From: Haemophilus parainfluenzae
Lineage (GTDB): Bacteria > Pseudomonadota > Gammaproteobacteria > Enterobacterales > Pasteurellaceae
Length of the DNA stretch: 64,000 nt
Reading direction: 5' to 3'
Assembly (NCBI RefSeq): GCF_003252725.1
Contig: NZ_QEPO01000002.1
Location: forward strand, 62,001 to 126,000
Part shown: piece after piece, positions 1 to 9,421 of the stretch
Layout of the letters: every line of letters starts with the position of its first letter
How positions within the stretch are numbered: position 1 is the first letter of the stretch
Notes under the pieces: model-generated
Told to the model about the DNA's origin: nothing
Database searches by the model: none
Seen by the model: only the letters and a program-made list of their open reading frames with translations
Translations under genes and position numbers: made by a program

Positions 1-1
1 A

Positions 2-1549
2 GATATTATGGTGAAAGTCGGTGATACTGTTGAAGTTGACCAATCAATCATCAATGTTGAAGGTGATAAAGCGTCAATGGAAGTCCCTGCTCCAGTTGCT
101 GGTGTCGTAAAAGAAATTTTAATCAACGTGGGCGATAAAGTTGTTACTGGTAAATTAATCATGAAATTTGAAGTGGCAGGTGCCGCACCAGCCGAAGCGC
201 CAGCTCAACAGGCGGCAGCACCTGCAGCAGCACCAACAGCTTCAGCCATTAAAGAAGTGAATGTACCTGATATTGGTGGTGATGAAGTTAACGTAACTGA
301 AATCATGGTTGCTGTTGGCGACAGCGTTTCTGAAGAGCAATCTTTAATCACCGTTGAAGGCGATAAAGCCTCAATGGAAGTGCCAGCTCCGTTTGCGGGT
401 GTGGTAAAAGAAATTTTAGTGAAATCAGGTGATAAAGTTTCAACAGGTTCATTAATTATGAAATTTGAAGTGGCAGGTGCAGCACCAGCTCCAGCTGTGA
501 CTCCTGCAGCAGCTCCTGCTTCTCAAGCAGCACCTGCAGCAGCGCCGGCAGCACAATCAGGTAATGTATCTGGCTTAAGCCAAGAACAAGTTGTCGCAAG
601 CGCAGGCTATGCACATGCAACTCCAGTGATTCGTCGTTTAGCGCGTGAATATGGCATTAACCTTGATCGCGTAAAAGGTACCGGTCGTAAAGGTCGCGTA
701 GTAAAAGAAGATATCCAAGCTTACGTGAAAACCGCTGTTAAAGCGTTTGAAACAGGCACTGTATCTTCTGCAGCAGCGGGTAATGGTGTGGCAAACGGTG
801 CGGGCTTAGGTTTATTACCATGGCCGAAAGTTGACTTCAGCAAATTTGGTGAAGTGGAAGAGGTTGAATTAAGCCGTATCAACAAAATCTCTGGTGCAAA
901 CTTACATCGTAACTGGGTAATGATTCCACATGTTACTCACTTCGATCGCACAGATATCACAGATTTAGAAGCATTCCGTAAAGAACAGAACAAGATTGTT
1001 GAAAAACAAAAATTGGATGTGAAAATTACACCAGTTGTGTTCATTATGAAAGCAGTAGCGAAAGCATTAGAAGCATTCCCACGTTTCAATAGCTCTATTT
1101 CTGAAGACGGTCAAAAATTAACACTTAAAAAATACATCAACATTGGCGTAGCGGTAGATACACCAAACGGTCTTGTTGTACCTGTATTTAAAAACGTGAA
1201 CAAAAAAGGTATTATCGAACTTTCTCGTGAATTGATGGAAGTCTCCAAAAAAGCACGTGACGGTAAACTTTCAGGTTCAGATATGCAAGGTGGTTGTTTC
1301 ACCATTTCAAGCTTAGGCGGTATTGGTACAACTCACTTTACACCAATCGTAAATGCACCTGAAGTGGCAATCTTAGGTGTGTCTAAATCAGAAATGCAAC
1401 CTGTTTGGAATGGTAAAGAATTTGAGCCACGCTTAATGCTCCCATTATCATTATCTTTCGACCACCGTGTGATCGATGGTGCTGATGGTGCTCGTTTCTT
1501 AAGCTATATCAATGGCGTATTAGCTGACTTACGTCGCTTAGTGATGTAA
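2..1549 (+). CDS. aceF: Dihydrolipoyl acetyltransferase (PDH E2), 5'-partial
   Basis: E2 core of the pyruvate dehydrogenase complex, which moves acetyl groups from E1 to CoA. The reading frame is open to the left edge of the window (D-I-M precedes the first visible Met), so roughly 20 N-terminal residues or more are missing. Counting from the Met at base 8, two lipoyl domains are visible with lipoylated lysines K21 and K120 in GDKAS motifs, separated by Ala/Pro-rich flexible linkers. A peripheral-subunit-binding domain follows (around 195-235), then the acetyltransferase domain ending in [12 protein letters not shown] with catalytic H486 and D490. E. coli AceF has three lipoyl domains; whether a third lies upstream cannot be seen. 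lpd follows, so this is the usual pdh operon. Confidence 0.96.
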   Translation, partial: DIMVKVGDTVEVDQSIINVEGDKASMEVPAPVAGVVKEILINVGDKVVTGKLIMKFEVAGAAPAEAPAQQAAAPAAAPTASAIKEVNVPDIGGDEVNVTEIMVAVGDSVSEEQSLITVEGDKASMEVPAPFAGVVKEILVKSGDKVSTGSLIMKFEVAGAAPAPAVTPAAAPASQAAPAAAPAAQSGNVSGLSQEQVVASAGYAHATPVIRRLAREYGINLDRVKGTGRKGRVVKEDIQAYVKTAVKAFETGTVSSAAAGNGVANGAGLGLLPWPKVDFSKFGEVEEVELSRINKISGANLHRNWVMIPHVTHFDRTDITDLEAFRKEQNKIVEKQKLDVKITPVVFIMKAVAKALEAFPRFNSSISEDGQKLTLKKYINIGVAVDTPNGLVVPVFKNVNKKGIIELSRELMEVSKKARDGKLSGSDMQGGCFTISSLGGIGTTHFTPIVNAPEVAILGVSKSEMQPVWNGKEFEPRLMLPLSLSFDHRVIDGADGARFLSYINGVLADLRRLVM

Positions 1550-1557
1550 TTAACGCG

Positions 1558-1589
1558 GTAAGATGTGAGTGATTAGGCTCACATCTTAC
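1558..1589. other. Perfect intergenic hairpin between aceF and lpd
   Basis: A 12-bp perfect inverted repeat (GTAAGATGTGAG / CTCACATCTTAC) with an 8-nt loop. No T-tract follows, so it is not a standard intrinsic terminator. It lies between two genes that are normally cotranscribed. It could be an mRNA processing or stability element, or a binding site. The TGTGA/TCACA half-sites are 10 bp apart, not the 6 bp required for CRP. Confidence 0.7.
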
Positions 1590-1601
1590 AGAAAGGATCG
1601 C

Positions 1602-1610
1602 AAGTGCGGT
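1602..1610 (+). repeat. DNA uptake sequence (Hin-type USS)
   Basis: Exact AAGTGCGGT core followed by an AT-rich stretch, as in the extended uptake signal of Haemophilus. It lies just upstream of the lpd ribosome binding site and is unpaired here. Confidence 0.85.
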
Positions 1611-1640
1611 CAAAAATTTGAACGTTTTTACGAGGTAAAA

Positions 1641-3065
1641 ATGAGTAAAGAAATTAAAACCCAAGTTGTGGTACTTGGTGCAGGTCCTGCAGGTTATTCA
1701 GCGGCATTCCGTTGTGCGGACTTAGGTTTAGAAACAGTACTTGTTGAACGTTATTCAACATTAGGTGGGGTATGTTTAAACGTAGGTTGTATCCCTTCTA
1801 AAGCATTACTTCACGTAGCGAAAGTAATTGAAGAAGCAAAACATGCAAGCAAAAATGGTGTGTATTTCGCCGAGCCTCGCATTGATTTAGATGAAGTGCG
1901 CGCAGGTAAAGAAGCGGTTGTGGCGAAATTAACCGGTGGTCTTGCAGGCATGGCTAAACAACGTAAAGTCACCGTTGTTGAAGGCTTAGCGGCATTTACC
2001 GATCCACATACATTAGTAGCACGTGATCGTGATGGTAAACCAACCACAATTAAATTTGATAATGCGATTATCGCAGCGGGTTCTCGCCCAATTCAATTAC
2101 CATTCATTCCACATGAAGATCCACGCGTTTGGGATTCAACGGATGCACTTAAATTAAAAGAAGTACCGAAAAAACTTTTAATCATGGGCGGTGGTATCAT
2201 CGGTTTAGAGATGGGTACCGTATATCATGCATTAGGTTCTGAAGTTGAAGTGGTTGAAATGTTTGACCAAGTGATTCCAGCGGCAGATAAAGATGTTGTT
2301 GCAATCTACACCAAACAAGTTGAGAAAAAATTCAAGTTAATGCTTGAAACTAAAGTGACAGCAGTTGAAGCAAAAGATGATGGTATCTATGTTTCAATGG
2401 AAGGTAAAGCATGTAATGACACTAAACGTTATGATGCAGTATTAGTGGCAATCGGTCGTACACCAAACGGTAAATTGATCGATGCAGGTAAAGCAGGTGT
2501 TGAAGTGGATGAACGTGGTTTCATTCATGTTGATAAGCAAATGCGTACTAATGTGCCTCATATCTTTGCAATCGGTGATATTGTTGGTCAACCAATGTTA
2601 GCTCACAAAGGTGTCCACGAAGGTCACGTTGCGGCGGAAGTGATCGCAGGGAAAAAACATTACTTCGATCCAAAAGTCATTCCTTCTATTGCTTATACTG
2701 AACCAGAAGTGGCTTGGGTCGGTAAAACTGAGAAAGAATGTAAACAAGAAGGTTTAAACTACGAAGTGGCTAAATTCCCTTGGGCTGCTTCAGGTCGTGC
2801 GATTGCATCTGAATGTGCAGAAGGTATGACCAAATTAATCTTCGATAAAGATACTCACCGTGTACTTGGTGGGGCAATCGTTGGGTCTAACGGTGGTGAA
2901 TTATTAGGTGAAATCGGTCTTGCGATCGAAATGGGTTGTGATGCAGAAGATATCGCATTAACGATTCATGCTCACCCGACACTTCATGAATCTGTAGGTC
3001 TTGCGGCTGAAGTATTTGAAGGTTCAATTACCGATCTTCCAAATGCAAAAGCGAAGAAAAAATAA
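1641..3065 (+). CDS. lpd: Dihydrolipoyl dehydrogenase (E3)
   Basis: FAD-dependent E3 that reoxidises dihydrolipoamide in the pyruvate and 2-oxoglutarate dehydrogenase complexes and reduces NAD+. The start at 1641 is chosen over an in-frame upstream ATG because it has a GAGG ribosome binding site and gives 474 aa, the E. coli length. Visible elements are the N-terminal FAD fold GAGPAGYS (13-20), the redox-active disulfide C45/C50 in GGVCLNVGCIPSK, the NAD fold GGGIIGLE, an AIGDI FAD motif, and the C-terminal H445/E450 pair in HAHPTLHES that serves as the active-site base. It is the last gene of the pdh operon and is followed by a terminator. Confidence 0.97.
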   Translation: MSKEIKTQVVVLGAGPAGYSAAFRCADLGLETVLVERYSTLGGVCLNVGCIPSKALLHVAKVIEEAKHASKNGVYFAEPRIDLDEVRAGKEAVVAKLTGGLAGMAKQRKVTVVEGLAAFTDPHTLVARDRDGKPTTIKFDNAIIAAGSRPIQLPFIPHEDPRVWDSTDALKLKEVPKKLLIMGGGIIGLEMGTVYHALGSEVEVVEMFDQVIPAADKDVVAIYTKQVEKKFKLMLETKVTAVEAKDDGIYVSMEGKACNDTKRYDAVLVAIGRTPNGKLIDAGKAGVEVDERGFIHVDKQMRTNVPHIFAIGDIVGQPMLAHKGVHEGHVAAEVIAGKKHYFDPKVIPSIAYTEPEVAWVGKTEKECKQEGLNYEVAKFPWAASGRAIASECAEGMTKLIFDKDTHRVLGGAIVGSNGGELLGEIGLAIEMGCDAEDIALTIHAHPTLHESVGLAAEVFEGSITDLPNAKAKKK

Positions 3066-3082
3066 TCAATTCTAATCCTTTT

Positions 3083-3117
3083 AAGGGCTACTCATTGAGT
3101 AGTCCTTATTTTTTTGA
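3083..3117 (+). terminator. Intrinsic terminator after lpd
   Basis: Stem AAGGGCTACTCA / TGAGTAGTCCTT (one G-U pair) followed by an A/T run with seven consecutive T. Confidence 0.85.
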
Positions 3118-3227
3118 GATCTCACTCACAAAATTGCATAAAAATTCAATAAAAACTGGCGGGCATAATGACTTTTTGATAAAATCCGACCAGTTTTGTT
3201 TTTATATTTTTTTATTATTTAAAAGCT

Positions 3228-3779
3228 ATGTTAAAGAAGATTTTGATTATTGTAGGTTTGGCTGTTTTGACAACAGCCTGCTCTAACAACTCGGGGCAGG
3301 CACAAAACGGCATGATTAGTGAAAGTGATGATGCTGAGTTAACGGGTTTGATTGCTGGTTTAGATGGGAAAAAAGGGGGCGTTTACCCTAAATTAAGAAC
3401 TAACCGTCCTAAATCAGGTTTAATTGGTGATAAAGCGCTTGCTCAAGTTTATAACGAATGGGTTGGTACTCGTTACAGAATGGGGGGCACTTCAAAACAT
3501 GGTATTGATTGCTCTGCATTTATGCAAACTGCTTTTCTCGATGCTTACGGCATGGAGCTTCCACGTTCAACCTCAGAACAACGCTATTTAGGTCGCCAAA
3601 TCCAAAAACATGAATTACGTAAAGGTGATTTAGTGTTCTTCCGTCGCAACAATCATGTTGGCGTTTATATTGGTAATAACCAATTTATGCATGCAAGTAC
3701 AAGTCAAGGTGTAACAATTAGTTCATTGGATGAAGATTATTGGTCAAGAACTTATACACAATCTCGTCGTGTGATGTAA
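3228..3779 (+). CDS. NlpC/P60 family lipoprotein, probable murein endopeptidase
   Basis: 183 aa. The signal peptide ends in a lipobox (LTTAC, lipidated C18), so the mature protein is a lipoprotein. The C-terminal NlpC/P60 domain has catalytic C95 in GIDCSAF, H143 in NHVGVYIG and a third polar residue H155 in FMHAS. Members of this family cut D-Glu/mDAP cross-links in peptidoglycan stem peptides. The layout resembles E. coli NlpC/MepS (Spr). The exact orthologue (mepS or nlpC) is not decided here. There is no clear Shine-Dalgarno; the preceding sequence is A/T-rich. Confidence 0.88.
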   Translation: MLKKILIIVGLAVLTTACSNNSGQAQNGMISESDDAELTGLIAGLDGKKGGVYPKLRTNRPKSGLIGDKALAQVYNEWVGTRYRMGGTSKHGIDCSAFMQTAFLDAYGMELPRSTSEQRYLGRQIQKHELRKGDLVFFRRNNHVGVYIGNNQFMHASTSQGVTISSLDEDYWSRTYTQSRRVM

Positions 3780-3798
3780 TGACAATTTTATTTCAATA

Positions 3799-3833
3799 AA
3801 AAAGTGCGGTTAATTTTAACCGCACTTTTTCTT
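3799..3833. terminator. Bidirectional terminator built from inverted uptake sequences
   Basis: AAGTGCGGT (3802-3810) and ACCGCACTT (3819-3827) form the stem, flanked by A and T runs. It separates the convergent nlpC-type gene and the umuD-like gene. Confidence 0.85.
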
Positions 3834-3857
3834 TATTTAGATTATCTGATTATTGGC

Positions 3858-4307
3858 TTAAGCCGCAAATTTCATTAAGTCTCTTCTTGGTTTCATTTGA
3901 TGGATAGTATTCGTCACCGTGCCAACTAACGGAAGGTTTGTCCATTGTGTTGTTTTAATATTTTCCACTTTAGAATCTAATGCCATGAATACAAATTCAT
4001 TACCGCTTACGCCGGCAAATTCATAAATATGAAATTCATCTTGTTTTTCTAATACCACAAGATCACCAATGAAAAGGCTGTCATTTTTTTCAACCACTAA
4101 CATATCGCCCATTTCAATCCCCCAAGCAAGCATATTCGGATTGGTAACACGAATAAAACAAGTTTGTTGTGGACGTTTGATGCAATAAAGGTTGAGATCT
4201 AATTTTTTATTAAATGTCGATTTGCTTTCAACATCATTGAAAAATGGCATAGGATGATAAGAAAACGTCATATCATTTTGTGCAACTGTATTTGCGTAGT
4301 TCATCAT
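3858..4307 (-). CDS. UmuD-like S24 protein lacking the catalytic dyad
   Basis: 149 aa. Residues about 35-100 align well with E. coli UmuD: LDLN, a conserved GI.MGDML.V block and GDLVV. The UmuD nucleophile Ser (GDSM) is replaced by N58 in NPNM, and the catalytic Lys (EFTVKK) by Y95 in EFHIYE. The Cys-Gly self-cleavage site is not recognisable. No umuC is adjacent. The gene starts after AAGGAAC and sits behind a strong promoter overlapped by a LexA box (4366-4385), so it should be SOS-induced. A non-cleaving UmuD paralogue or a modulator of a polymerase or repressor is plausible. Its function is not known from sequence. Confidence 0.75.
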   Translation of the reverse strand: MMNYANTVAQNDMTFSYHPMPFFNDVESKSTFNKKLDLNLYCIKRPQQTCFIRVTNPNMLAWGIEMGDMLVVEKNDSLFIGDLVVLEKQDEFHIYEFAGVSGNEFVFMALDSKVENIKTTQWTNLPLVGTVTNTIHQMKPRRDLMKFAA

Positions 4308-4361
4308 CTTGTGTTCCTTTTAGTTTGTGTGTTTTTAATCAGTGGTTATTTATACAGTTAT

Positions 4362-4391
4362 AATATACTGGTATTAGATACAGTATGTCAA
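4362..4391 (-). promoter_or_regulatory. Promoter of the umuD-like gene with overlapping LexA box
   Basis: On the minus strand, a consensus -35 TTGACA (4391-4386) and a -10 TATATT (4367-4362) are separated by 18 bp. The spacer together with the two flanking -10 bases holds TACTG-N10-CAGTA at 4366-4385, an excellent match to the CTG-N10-CAG gammaproteobacterial LexA operator. LexA bound here would block RNA polymerase directly. Confidence 0.85.
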
Positions 4392-4580
4392 TAGGGCATA
4401 GAAAAAATTTTTTTATAGGCGAAAATTTTAGAAAAAATTCATTCCTTACTGAAAAAGTTCAATTTTTTAACAAAATAATAAAGAAAAAATTTTCTTTTAA
4501 ATAAAATTTGAGCTATCTTTATCTTGTTTCGGTGGATCGTAACGATCTGAAGTTCAACTTAATCTTCATTTAAAACTATT

Positions 4581-5822
4581 ATGAATACAACACGTTTATT
4601 TCATTTTTTGTTCCAAGGTAATTTGGTAAAACGAATTGCCGTTGGTTTGGTACTCGGGATCCTTGTTGCCTTGGTGAATGAGAGTGTAAAAAATTCAGCA
4701 GGTATTGATCTTGCATCTAGCTTTGGAGTGCTCGGTCAAATCTTTGTTAAAGCATTGCGTGCTGTTGCACCAATTTTGATTTTCTTCCTTGTTATGGCTG
4801 CGCTCGCTAATAAGAAAGTGGGCTCTAAAAGTAACATGAAAGAAATTGTCGTGCTTTATCTTTTGGGTACGTTCTTAGCGGCTGTGGCTGCAGTAATTGC
4901 AAGTATGGCATTCCCATCAGATGTGGCTCTTGCAGTAAAAGAGGATGCGAGTTCAGCACCTCAATCTGTTGGTCAAGTCATGTTAACGTTAGTATTGAAT
5001 GTGGTGGATAACCCATTAAATGCAATTTTCAAAGCAAACTTTATCGGTGTTTTAGCGTGGTCTATCGGTTTAGGTTTAGCCCTTCGTCATGCATCAGATG
5101 CAACTAAACAGGTTGTGGCTGATTTTGCAGAAGGCATTTCTAAAATTGTTCACGTGATTATTTCATTTGCACCTTTCGGTGTATTCGGTTTAGTGGCTGA
5201 AACATTATCTGACAAAGGCTTATCTGCGTTAGGTGGATATGTTCACTTATTATTCGTGTTAATCGGTACAATGCTATTTACTGCCTTTGTACTTAATCCA
5301 ATTCTCGTTTATTGGAAAATTCGTCGTAATCCATATCCATTAGTGTGGACTTGTGTACGCGAAAGTGGTGTAACTGCATTCTTTACACGTAGCTCTGCAG
5401 CAAACATTCCTGTAAACATTGAATTAGCAAAACGCTTAAATCTTGATGAAGAAACCTATTCTGTGGCAATTCCATTAGGTGCAAATATCAATATGGCGGG
5501 GGCGGCAATTACCATTACTGTATTAACGCTAGCAGCTGTTCATACATTAGGCATCGAAGTATCTTTCATCAGTGCGGTGTTATTAAGTATTGTTGCGTCG
5601 CTTTGTGCATGTGGTGCTTCTGGTGTGGCTGGTGGTTCATTATTGTTAATTCCATTAGCTTGTAGCTTATTTGGTATTAATGATGACATTGCAGCTCAAA
5701 TGATCGGTGTAGGTTTCGTGATTGGTATCTTACAAGATTCAACAGAAACCGCGCTAAACTCTTCAACTGACGTATTATTTACTGCGGCAGTATGTATGGA
5801 AGAAGAGCGTAAAAACGGTTAA
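4581..5822 (+). CDS. sstT: Na+/serine-threonine symporter
   Basis: 413-aa inner-membrane protein of the dicarboxylate/amino acid:cation symporter family. It has hydrophobic segments throughout and the family's [18 protein letters not shown] region (serine-rich loop), then [11 protein letters not shown] and the C-terminal [17 protein letters not shown] block typical of SstT. It takes up Ser/Thr with sodium. It is a single-gene unit: divergent from the SOS gene by 273 bp and closed by a terminator. No Shine-Dalgarno is evident before the ATG. Confidence 0.93.
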   Translation: MNTTRLFHFLFQGNLVKRIAVGLVLGILVALVNESVKNSAGIDLASSFGVLGQIFVKALRAVAPILIFFLVMAALANKKVGSKSNMKEIVVLYLLGTFLAAVAAVIASMAFPSDVALAVKEDASSAPQSVGQVMLTLVLNVVDNPLNAIFKANFIGVLAWSIGLGLALRHASDATKQVVADFAEGISKIVHVIISFAPFGVFGLVAETLSDKGLSALGGYVHLLFVLIGTMLFTAFVLNPILVYWKIRRNPYPLVWTCVRESGVTAFFTRSSAANIPVNIELAKRLNLDEETYSVAIPLGANINMAGAAITITVLTLAAVHTLGIEVSFISAVLLSIVASLCACGASGVAGGSLLLIPLACSLFGINDDIAAQMIGVGFVIGILQDSTETALNSSTDVLFTAAVCMEEERKNG

Positions 5823-5837
5823 TTAAATTAATCTAAT

Positions 5838-5868
5838 AAGGCGGGCAATTGCTCGCCTTTTGTTTTTA
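5838..5868 (+). terminator. Intrinsic terminator after sstT
   Basis: AAGGCGGGCAATTGCTCGCCTT hairpin followed by TTGTTTTT, immediately upstream of the ribosome binding site of the next gene. Confidence 0.75.
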
Positions 5869-5879
5869 AAGGAAAGAGA

Positions 5880-7328
5880 ATGGCACTTTTAATTCAGCAA
5901 GCAAAATTTAAGCTTTATCAAAAACAGACCTTAAACTTACCGCACTTTGCGATTGAGCCACAACAATATTGGGTTGTGGTAGGCAGTAATGGGAGTGGGA
6001 AATCGGCGTTTGCTTTAGCTTTGCAAAATGAGTTACCTTTACAGGAAGGGGAGTACCATAATTCCTTCAAACGTGTTCACTCCTTTTCTTTTGAAAAACA
6101 ACGAGAAATTCTTGAAGCCACATTAAAGAATTTAAACAACGATGATATCGATCCAGATTTCTTTGGTAAAACGGCAAGAGAAACCATTTTAAATGGCAGC
6201 ACGGAACTCACTTTTTGTGAACAAATTGCAGAAAAATTAGGGATTACTTATCTCTTAGATCGTTTCTTTATCAAACTTTCTACTGGGGAAACACGAAAAG
6301 TCTTATTGGCACAAACATTATTGCAAAAGCCTGATTTATTAATTTTAGATGAACCTTTTGAAGGGCTAGATCAGCAATCAGTAAAAGATTGGATGGTGAT
6401 GTTGAACGAACTAAAAAAAGAATGTGCTATCGTTCTAATCGTTAATCGTTTGGCAGATATTCCGGCTGAAGCGACTCATTTAGCTATGTTGGAAAATTTA
6501 GAGTTAGTATTAGAAGGTGTACGCCAATCCATTGAGCAACAAAGTATTTATCAACAATTAGTGTATGCGGAACAGTCTGTTGATGTTGCGTTGCCTGAGC
6601 CGGCCTCACCATTACTAAAACTGTCTGAAAACCAACCGCACTTTGAACTTAAAAATGTTACAGTTCAGTATGGCGATAAAGTGATTTTGGATCATTTAAA
6701 TTGGGTTGTTCAGCCAAATCAAAATTGGTGGATTAAAGGACCAAATGGAGCAGGAAAGTCAACCTTACTTTCGTTAATTACAGGTGATCATCCTCAAGCC
6801 TTTGCGAATCATGTGGTGATTTTTGGTAAACAACGTGGTTCAGGCGAAACCATTTGGGATATTAAACAAAAAATTGGTTACGTAAGTAGCCAACTGCATT
6901 TAGATTATCGCGTGAATTGTTCTGTGCTTGATGTGATTATTTCGGGCTTTTTTGACAGTATAGGGATTTATCAACAAGTACTAGAGGCAATTCGTTTGAA
7001 AGCCACGCAGTGGTTAGCTCGTTTAAATCTGACTCATTTAGCAAAAACGCCATTTCGTTCACTTTCTTGGGGGCAGCAACGTTTGCTCTTAATTACACGA
7101 TCTATGGTGAAACATCCGCCTGTTTTAATTTTAGATGAGCCTTTTCAAGGGCTTGATGGATTAAATCGTAAGCTAGTGAAACATTTTATTGAACAACTGG
7201 TAAATAATAGTGAAACGCAGCTTTTATTTGTTTCTCATCAAGATTTAGATGCTCCGAATTGCATTACGCATCTTTTTGAATTTATAAGAGAAAACGATAA
7301 ATATATTTATGTACAAAGTGCGGTCTAA
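5880..7328 (+). CDS. modF: Twin-domain ABC ATPase, ModF-like
   Basis: 482 aa with two complete ABC cassettes and no membrane segments. Domain 1 has Walker A GSNGSGKS (35-42), signature LSTGE and Walker B LLILDEPFEGLD. Domain 2 has Walker A GPNGAGKS (287-294), signature LSWGQ and Walker B VLILDEPFQGLD. Length and layout match E. coli ModF (about 490 aa), a cytoplasmic ATPase linked to the molybdate transport region but without a proven transport role. No modABC genes are in this window, so the symbol rests on domain layout. Uptake sequences occur inside the gene (5939-5947, 6635-6643) and across its stop codon (7316-7324). Confidence 0.8.
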   Translation: MALLIQQAKFKLYQKQTLNLPHFAIEPQQYWVVVGSNGSGKSAFALALQNELPLQEGEYHNSFKRVHSFSFEKQREILEATLKNLNNDDIDPDFFGKTARETILNGSTELTFCEQIAEKLGITYLLDRFFIKLSTGETRKVLLAQTLLQKPDLLILDEPFEGLDQQSVKDWMVMLNELKKECAIVLIVNRLADIPAEATHLAMLENLELVLEGVRQSIEQQSIYQQLVYAEQSVDVALPEPASPLLKLSENQPHFELKNVTVQYGDKVILDHLNWVVQPNQNWWIKGPNGAGKSTLLSLITGDHPQAFANHVVIFGKQRGSGETIWDIKQKIGYVSSQLHLDYRVNCSVLDVIISGFFDSIGIYQQVLEAIRLKATQWLARLNLTHLAKTPFRSLSWGQQRLLLITRSMVKHPPVLILDEPFQGLDGLNRKLVKHFIEQLVNNSETQLLFVSHQDLDAPNCITHLFEFIRENDKYIYVQSAV

Positions 7329-7373
7329 TTTGATAGACTTTTCTTATATTTCCTCATCATTAAGGAGCAATCT

Positions 7374-8288
7374 ATGGAAGGCTTATCTATTGCCGCAATC
7401 GTCTTTATTGTATTAGTTGTTGTTGTGCTATTTTCGGCACTTAAAACTGTACCGCAAGGTTATAACTGGACGATTGAGCGTTTTGGACGTTATACCCACA
7501 CCTTAATGCCAGGCTTGAACTTTGTGGTGCCGTTTGTGGATCGTGTTGGTCGTAAGATCAATATGATGGAACAAGTGTTAGATATTCCGTCACAAGAAGT
7601 CATTTCTAAGGATAACGCGAACGTATCCATTGATGCGGTTTGTTTCGTCCAGGTGATTGATGCTCGCAGTGCAGCTTATGAAGTGAATCATTTAGAACAG
7701 GCGATTATCAATTTAACCATGACCAACATTCGTACCGTGCTAGGCTCGATGGAATTGGATGAAATGCTTTCTCAACGTGATTCCATTAATGGTCGTTTAT
7801 TGGCAATTGTGGATGAAGCGACCAATCCTTGGGGGATTAAAGTCACCCGTATTGAAATTCGCGATGTGCGTCCACCACGTGAATTGATTGATTCTATGAA
7901 CGCACAAATGAAAGCGGAACGTAATAAACGTGCGGAAGTGTTGGAAGCGGAAGGTATTCGTCAGGCGGAAATTTTACGTGCAGAAGGGGAAAAACAAGCC
8001 CGTATTCTGAAAGCAGAAGGGGAGCGTCAAGAGGCCTTCTTACAAGCAGAAGCGCGTGAACGTGCAGCAGAAGCGGAAGCGAAAGCAACCCAAATGGTGT
8101 CAGAAGCGATTGCTAGCGGTGATACCAAAGCGATCAATTACTTTATCGCACAAAAATATACAGAAGCTTTAAAACAAATCGGTGGTTCACCGAATAGCAA
8201 AGTGGTCATGATGCCGCTTGAAGCAGGCAATTTAATCGGCTCGGTGGCGGGTATTGCCGAGCTGTTAAAAGGCGACAAAAAAGCGTAA
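7374..8288 (+). CDS. SPFH/stomatin-like membrane protease-associated protein (QmcA type)
   Basis: 304 aa. An N-terminal membrane anchor (about 5-25) is followed by an SPFH/band-7 domain starting [17 protein letters not shown] long charged helix rich in A/E/R/K with repeated AEGE.QA..L motifs (about 180-235) should form a coiled coil. Family members form large oligomeric membrane rings and modulate FtsH or other proteases. It is paired with the downstream NfeD gene, the classical SPFH-NfeD partnership. E. coli QmcA (YbbK) is the closest relative I recognise. Good AAGGAG ribosome binding site. Confidence 0.88.
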   Translation: MEGLSIAAIVFIVLVVVVLFSALKTVPQGYNWTIERFGRYTHTLMPGLNFVVPFVDRVGRKINMMEQVLDIPSQEVISKDNANVSIDAVCFVQVIDARSAAYEVNHLEQAIINLTMTNIRTVLGSMELDEMLSQRDSINGRLLAIVDEATNPWGIKVTRIEIRDVRPPRELIDSMNAQMKAERNKRAEVLEAEGIRQAEILRAEGEKQARILKAEGERQEAFLQAEARERAAEAEAKATQMVSEAIASGDTKAINYFIAQKYTEALKQIGGSPNSKVVMMPLEAGNLIGSVAGIAELLKGDKKA

Positions 8289-8294
8289 TTTCTT

Positions 8295-8325
8295 AAAGTG
8301 CGGTTAAAAATGACCGCATTTTTTC
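8295..8325 (+). terminator. Hairpin of a degenerate uptake-sequence pair between SPFH and NfeD genes
   Basis: AAGTGCGGT (8296-8304) pairs with ACCGCATTT through one G-U pair and is followed by T residues. It lies inside a two-gene unit, so it may attenuate NfeD expression instead of ending the operon. Confidence 0.6.
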
Positions 8326-8340
8326 TCTCAAGGAGTTGAT

Positions 8341-8796
8341 ATGGCAGATTGGTTAACAACTTGGTCGGTATGGCATTGGTTAGTATTAGGTTTTATATTA
8401 TTAATCGCTGAAACTCTCGTACCTGGCGTGTTTTTATTATGGTGGGGCTTGGCTGCGATTGTGACGGCAGGCGTAATGGCGTTAGTACCGAGTTTATCGT
8501 TAACCGTGTTAGCCGTTTTTTATGCGATTTTAGCGATTATTCTCTCGTTGCTCTGGTGGAAATATCAACATAGCAAAGATAATCAGGACCAATCACGTAC
8601 AACTTTAAACCAACGAGATCATACTTTGTTAGGTAAAAAAGGCACGGTATTAGAAATTGGTTCTAATGGGATTGGTCGTGGTGCTTTTGGCGATACCACA
8701 TGGCGTATTCAAGGTGAGCATTTAGCGGTGAATGATCTGGTGGTGGTAGAACGCGTTGATGGCATTACATTGTTAGTGAAAAAGGTAACAGAATGA
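8341..8796 (+). CDS. NfeD-family membrane protein (YbbK/YbbL-type partner of SPFH)
   Basis: 151 aa. About three hydrophobic helices in the first 75 residues are followed by a soluble C-terminal domain (about 90-150, with KGTVLEIGSNGIGRGAFGDTTW) that fits the NfeD OB-fold. NfeD proteins work with SPFH proteins in membrane quality control. AAGGAG precedes the ATG. Its stop overlaps the next start in ATGA (8793-8796), indicating translational coupling. Confidence 0.85.
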   Translation: MADWLTTWSVWHWLVLGFILLIAETLVPGVFLLWWGLAAIVTAGVMALVPSLSLTVLAVFYAILAIILSLLWWKYQHSKDNQDQSRTTLNQRDHTLLGKKGTVLEIGSNGIGRGAFGDTTWRIQGEHLAVNDLVVVERVDGITLLVKKVTE

Positions 8797-9398
8797 ATCA
8801 TTTAATTATTTTTGCACATCCCAATAGCCAAAAAAGTTTTGGTCGAGCCATCGTGGATCGCGTTGTAAAAGCAAGCCAACAGCTTGGTGTTGAAACCCAT
8901 TTGCGTGATCTTTACACCATGGAATTTAATCCGATTATTTCCTTTGAAGAATTGCAATCAGCTAATAAAGGGATTATCCCGGCGGAAATTCAGCAGGAAC
9001 ATGATTTTATTCGCCAAGCAGATTTGATTACGATGGTTTATCCTTTATGGTGGATGGGCTTTCCTGCAATGCTGAAAGGCTATTTGGATCGTGTATTAAG
9101 TCATGGTTTTGCTTATAAAACAGAAAATGGTGAATCCAAAGGTCTGCTTCAAGGTAAAGCGATGCAACAATTTATCACCATAGGGAGTAGCGTAGAAAAG
9201 TATCAAGAATACGGCGTGGATAAATCTCTCAATCATTGTTTGATCAACGGTTTATTTAATTATTGCGGTATCGAGAATGTGGATTACACTTTATTTGGCG
9301 ATATTCATATTATCGATAATGCTGCTCGCCAAGCGATGCTTGACGAAGCCGCCGAAAAAACAACGGCAAAATTGACCGCACTTTTAGCTCAATCGTGA
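8793..9398 (+). CDS. NAD(P)H-dependent flavodoxin-like oxidoreductase (quinone reductase family)
   Basis: 201 aa of the KefF/YwrO/NQO fold. The N-terminal FMN-binding stretch is HLIIFAHPNSQKSFG and the substrate-side signature is MVYPLWWMGFPAMLKGYLDRV. Such enzymes reduce quinones with two electrons or act as ancillary subunits of potassium efflux systems. No Kef gene is adjacent, so the physiological substrate is open. The start overlaps the NfeD stop by 4 bp. An uptake sequence lies near the 3' end (9375-9383). Confidence 0.82.
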   Translation: MNHLIIFAHPNSQKSFGRAIVDRVVKASQQLGVETHLRDLYTMEFNPIISFEELQSANKGIIPAEIQQEHDFIRQADLITMVYPLWWMGFPAMLKGYLDRVLSHGFAYKTENGESKGLLQGKAMQQFITIGSSVEKYQEYGVDKSLNHCLINGLFNYCGIENVDYTLFGDIHIIDNAARQAMLDEAAEKTTAKLTALLAQS

Positions 9399-9421
9399 GC
9401 ACAATCATAGGAAAGCAACAG

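Noticed and set aside
1564-1583. CRP-site-like TGTGA...TCACA between aceF and lpd
   Set aside because: The half-sites are 10 bp apart instead of 6, so the structure is better read as a hairpin.
3095-3286. 63-aa ORF upstream of the NlpC/P60 gene
   Set aside because: Starts in the lpd terminator and overlaps the lipoprotein start in another frame; no ribosome binding site.
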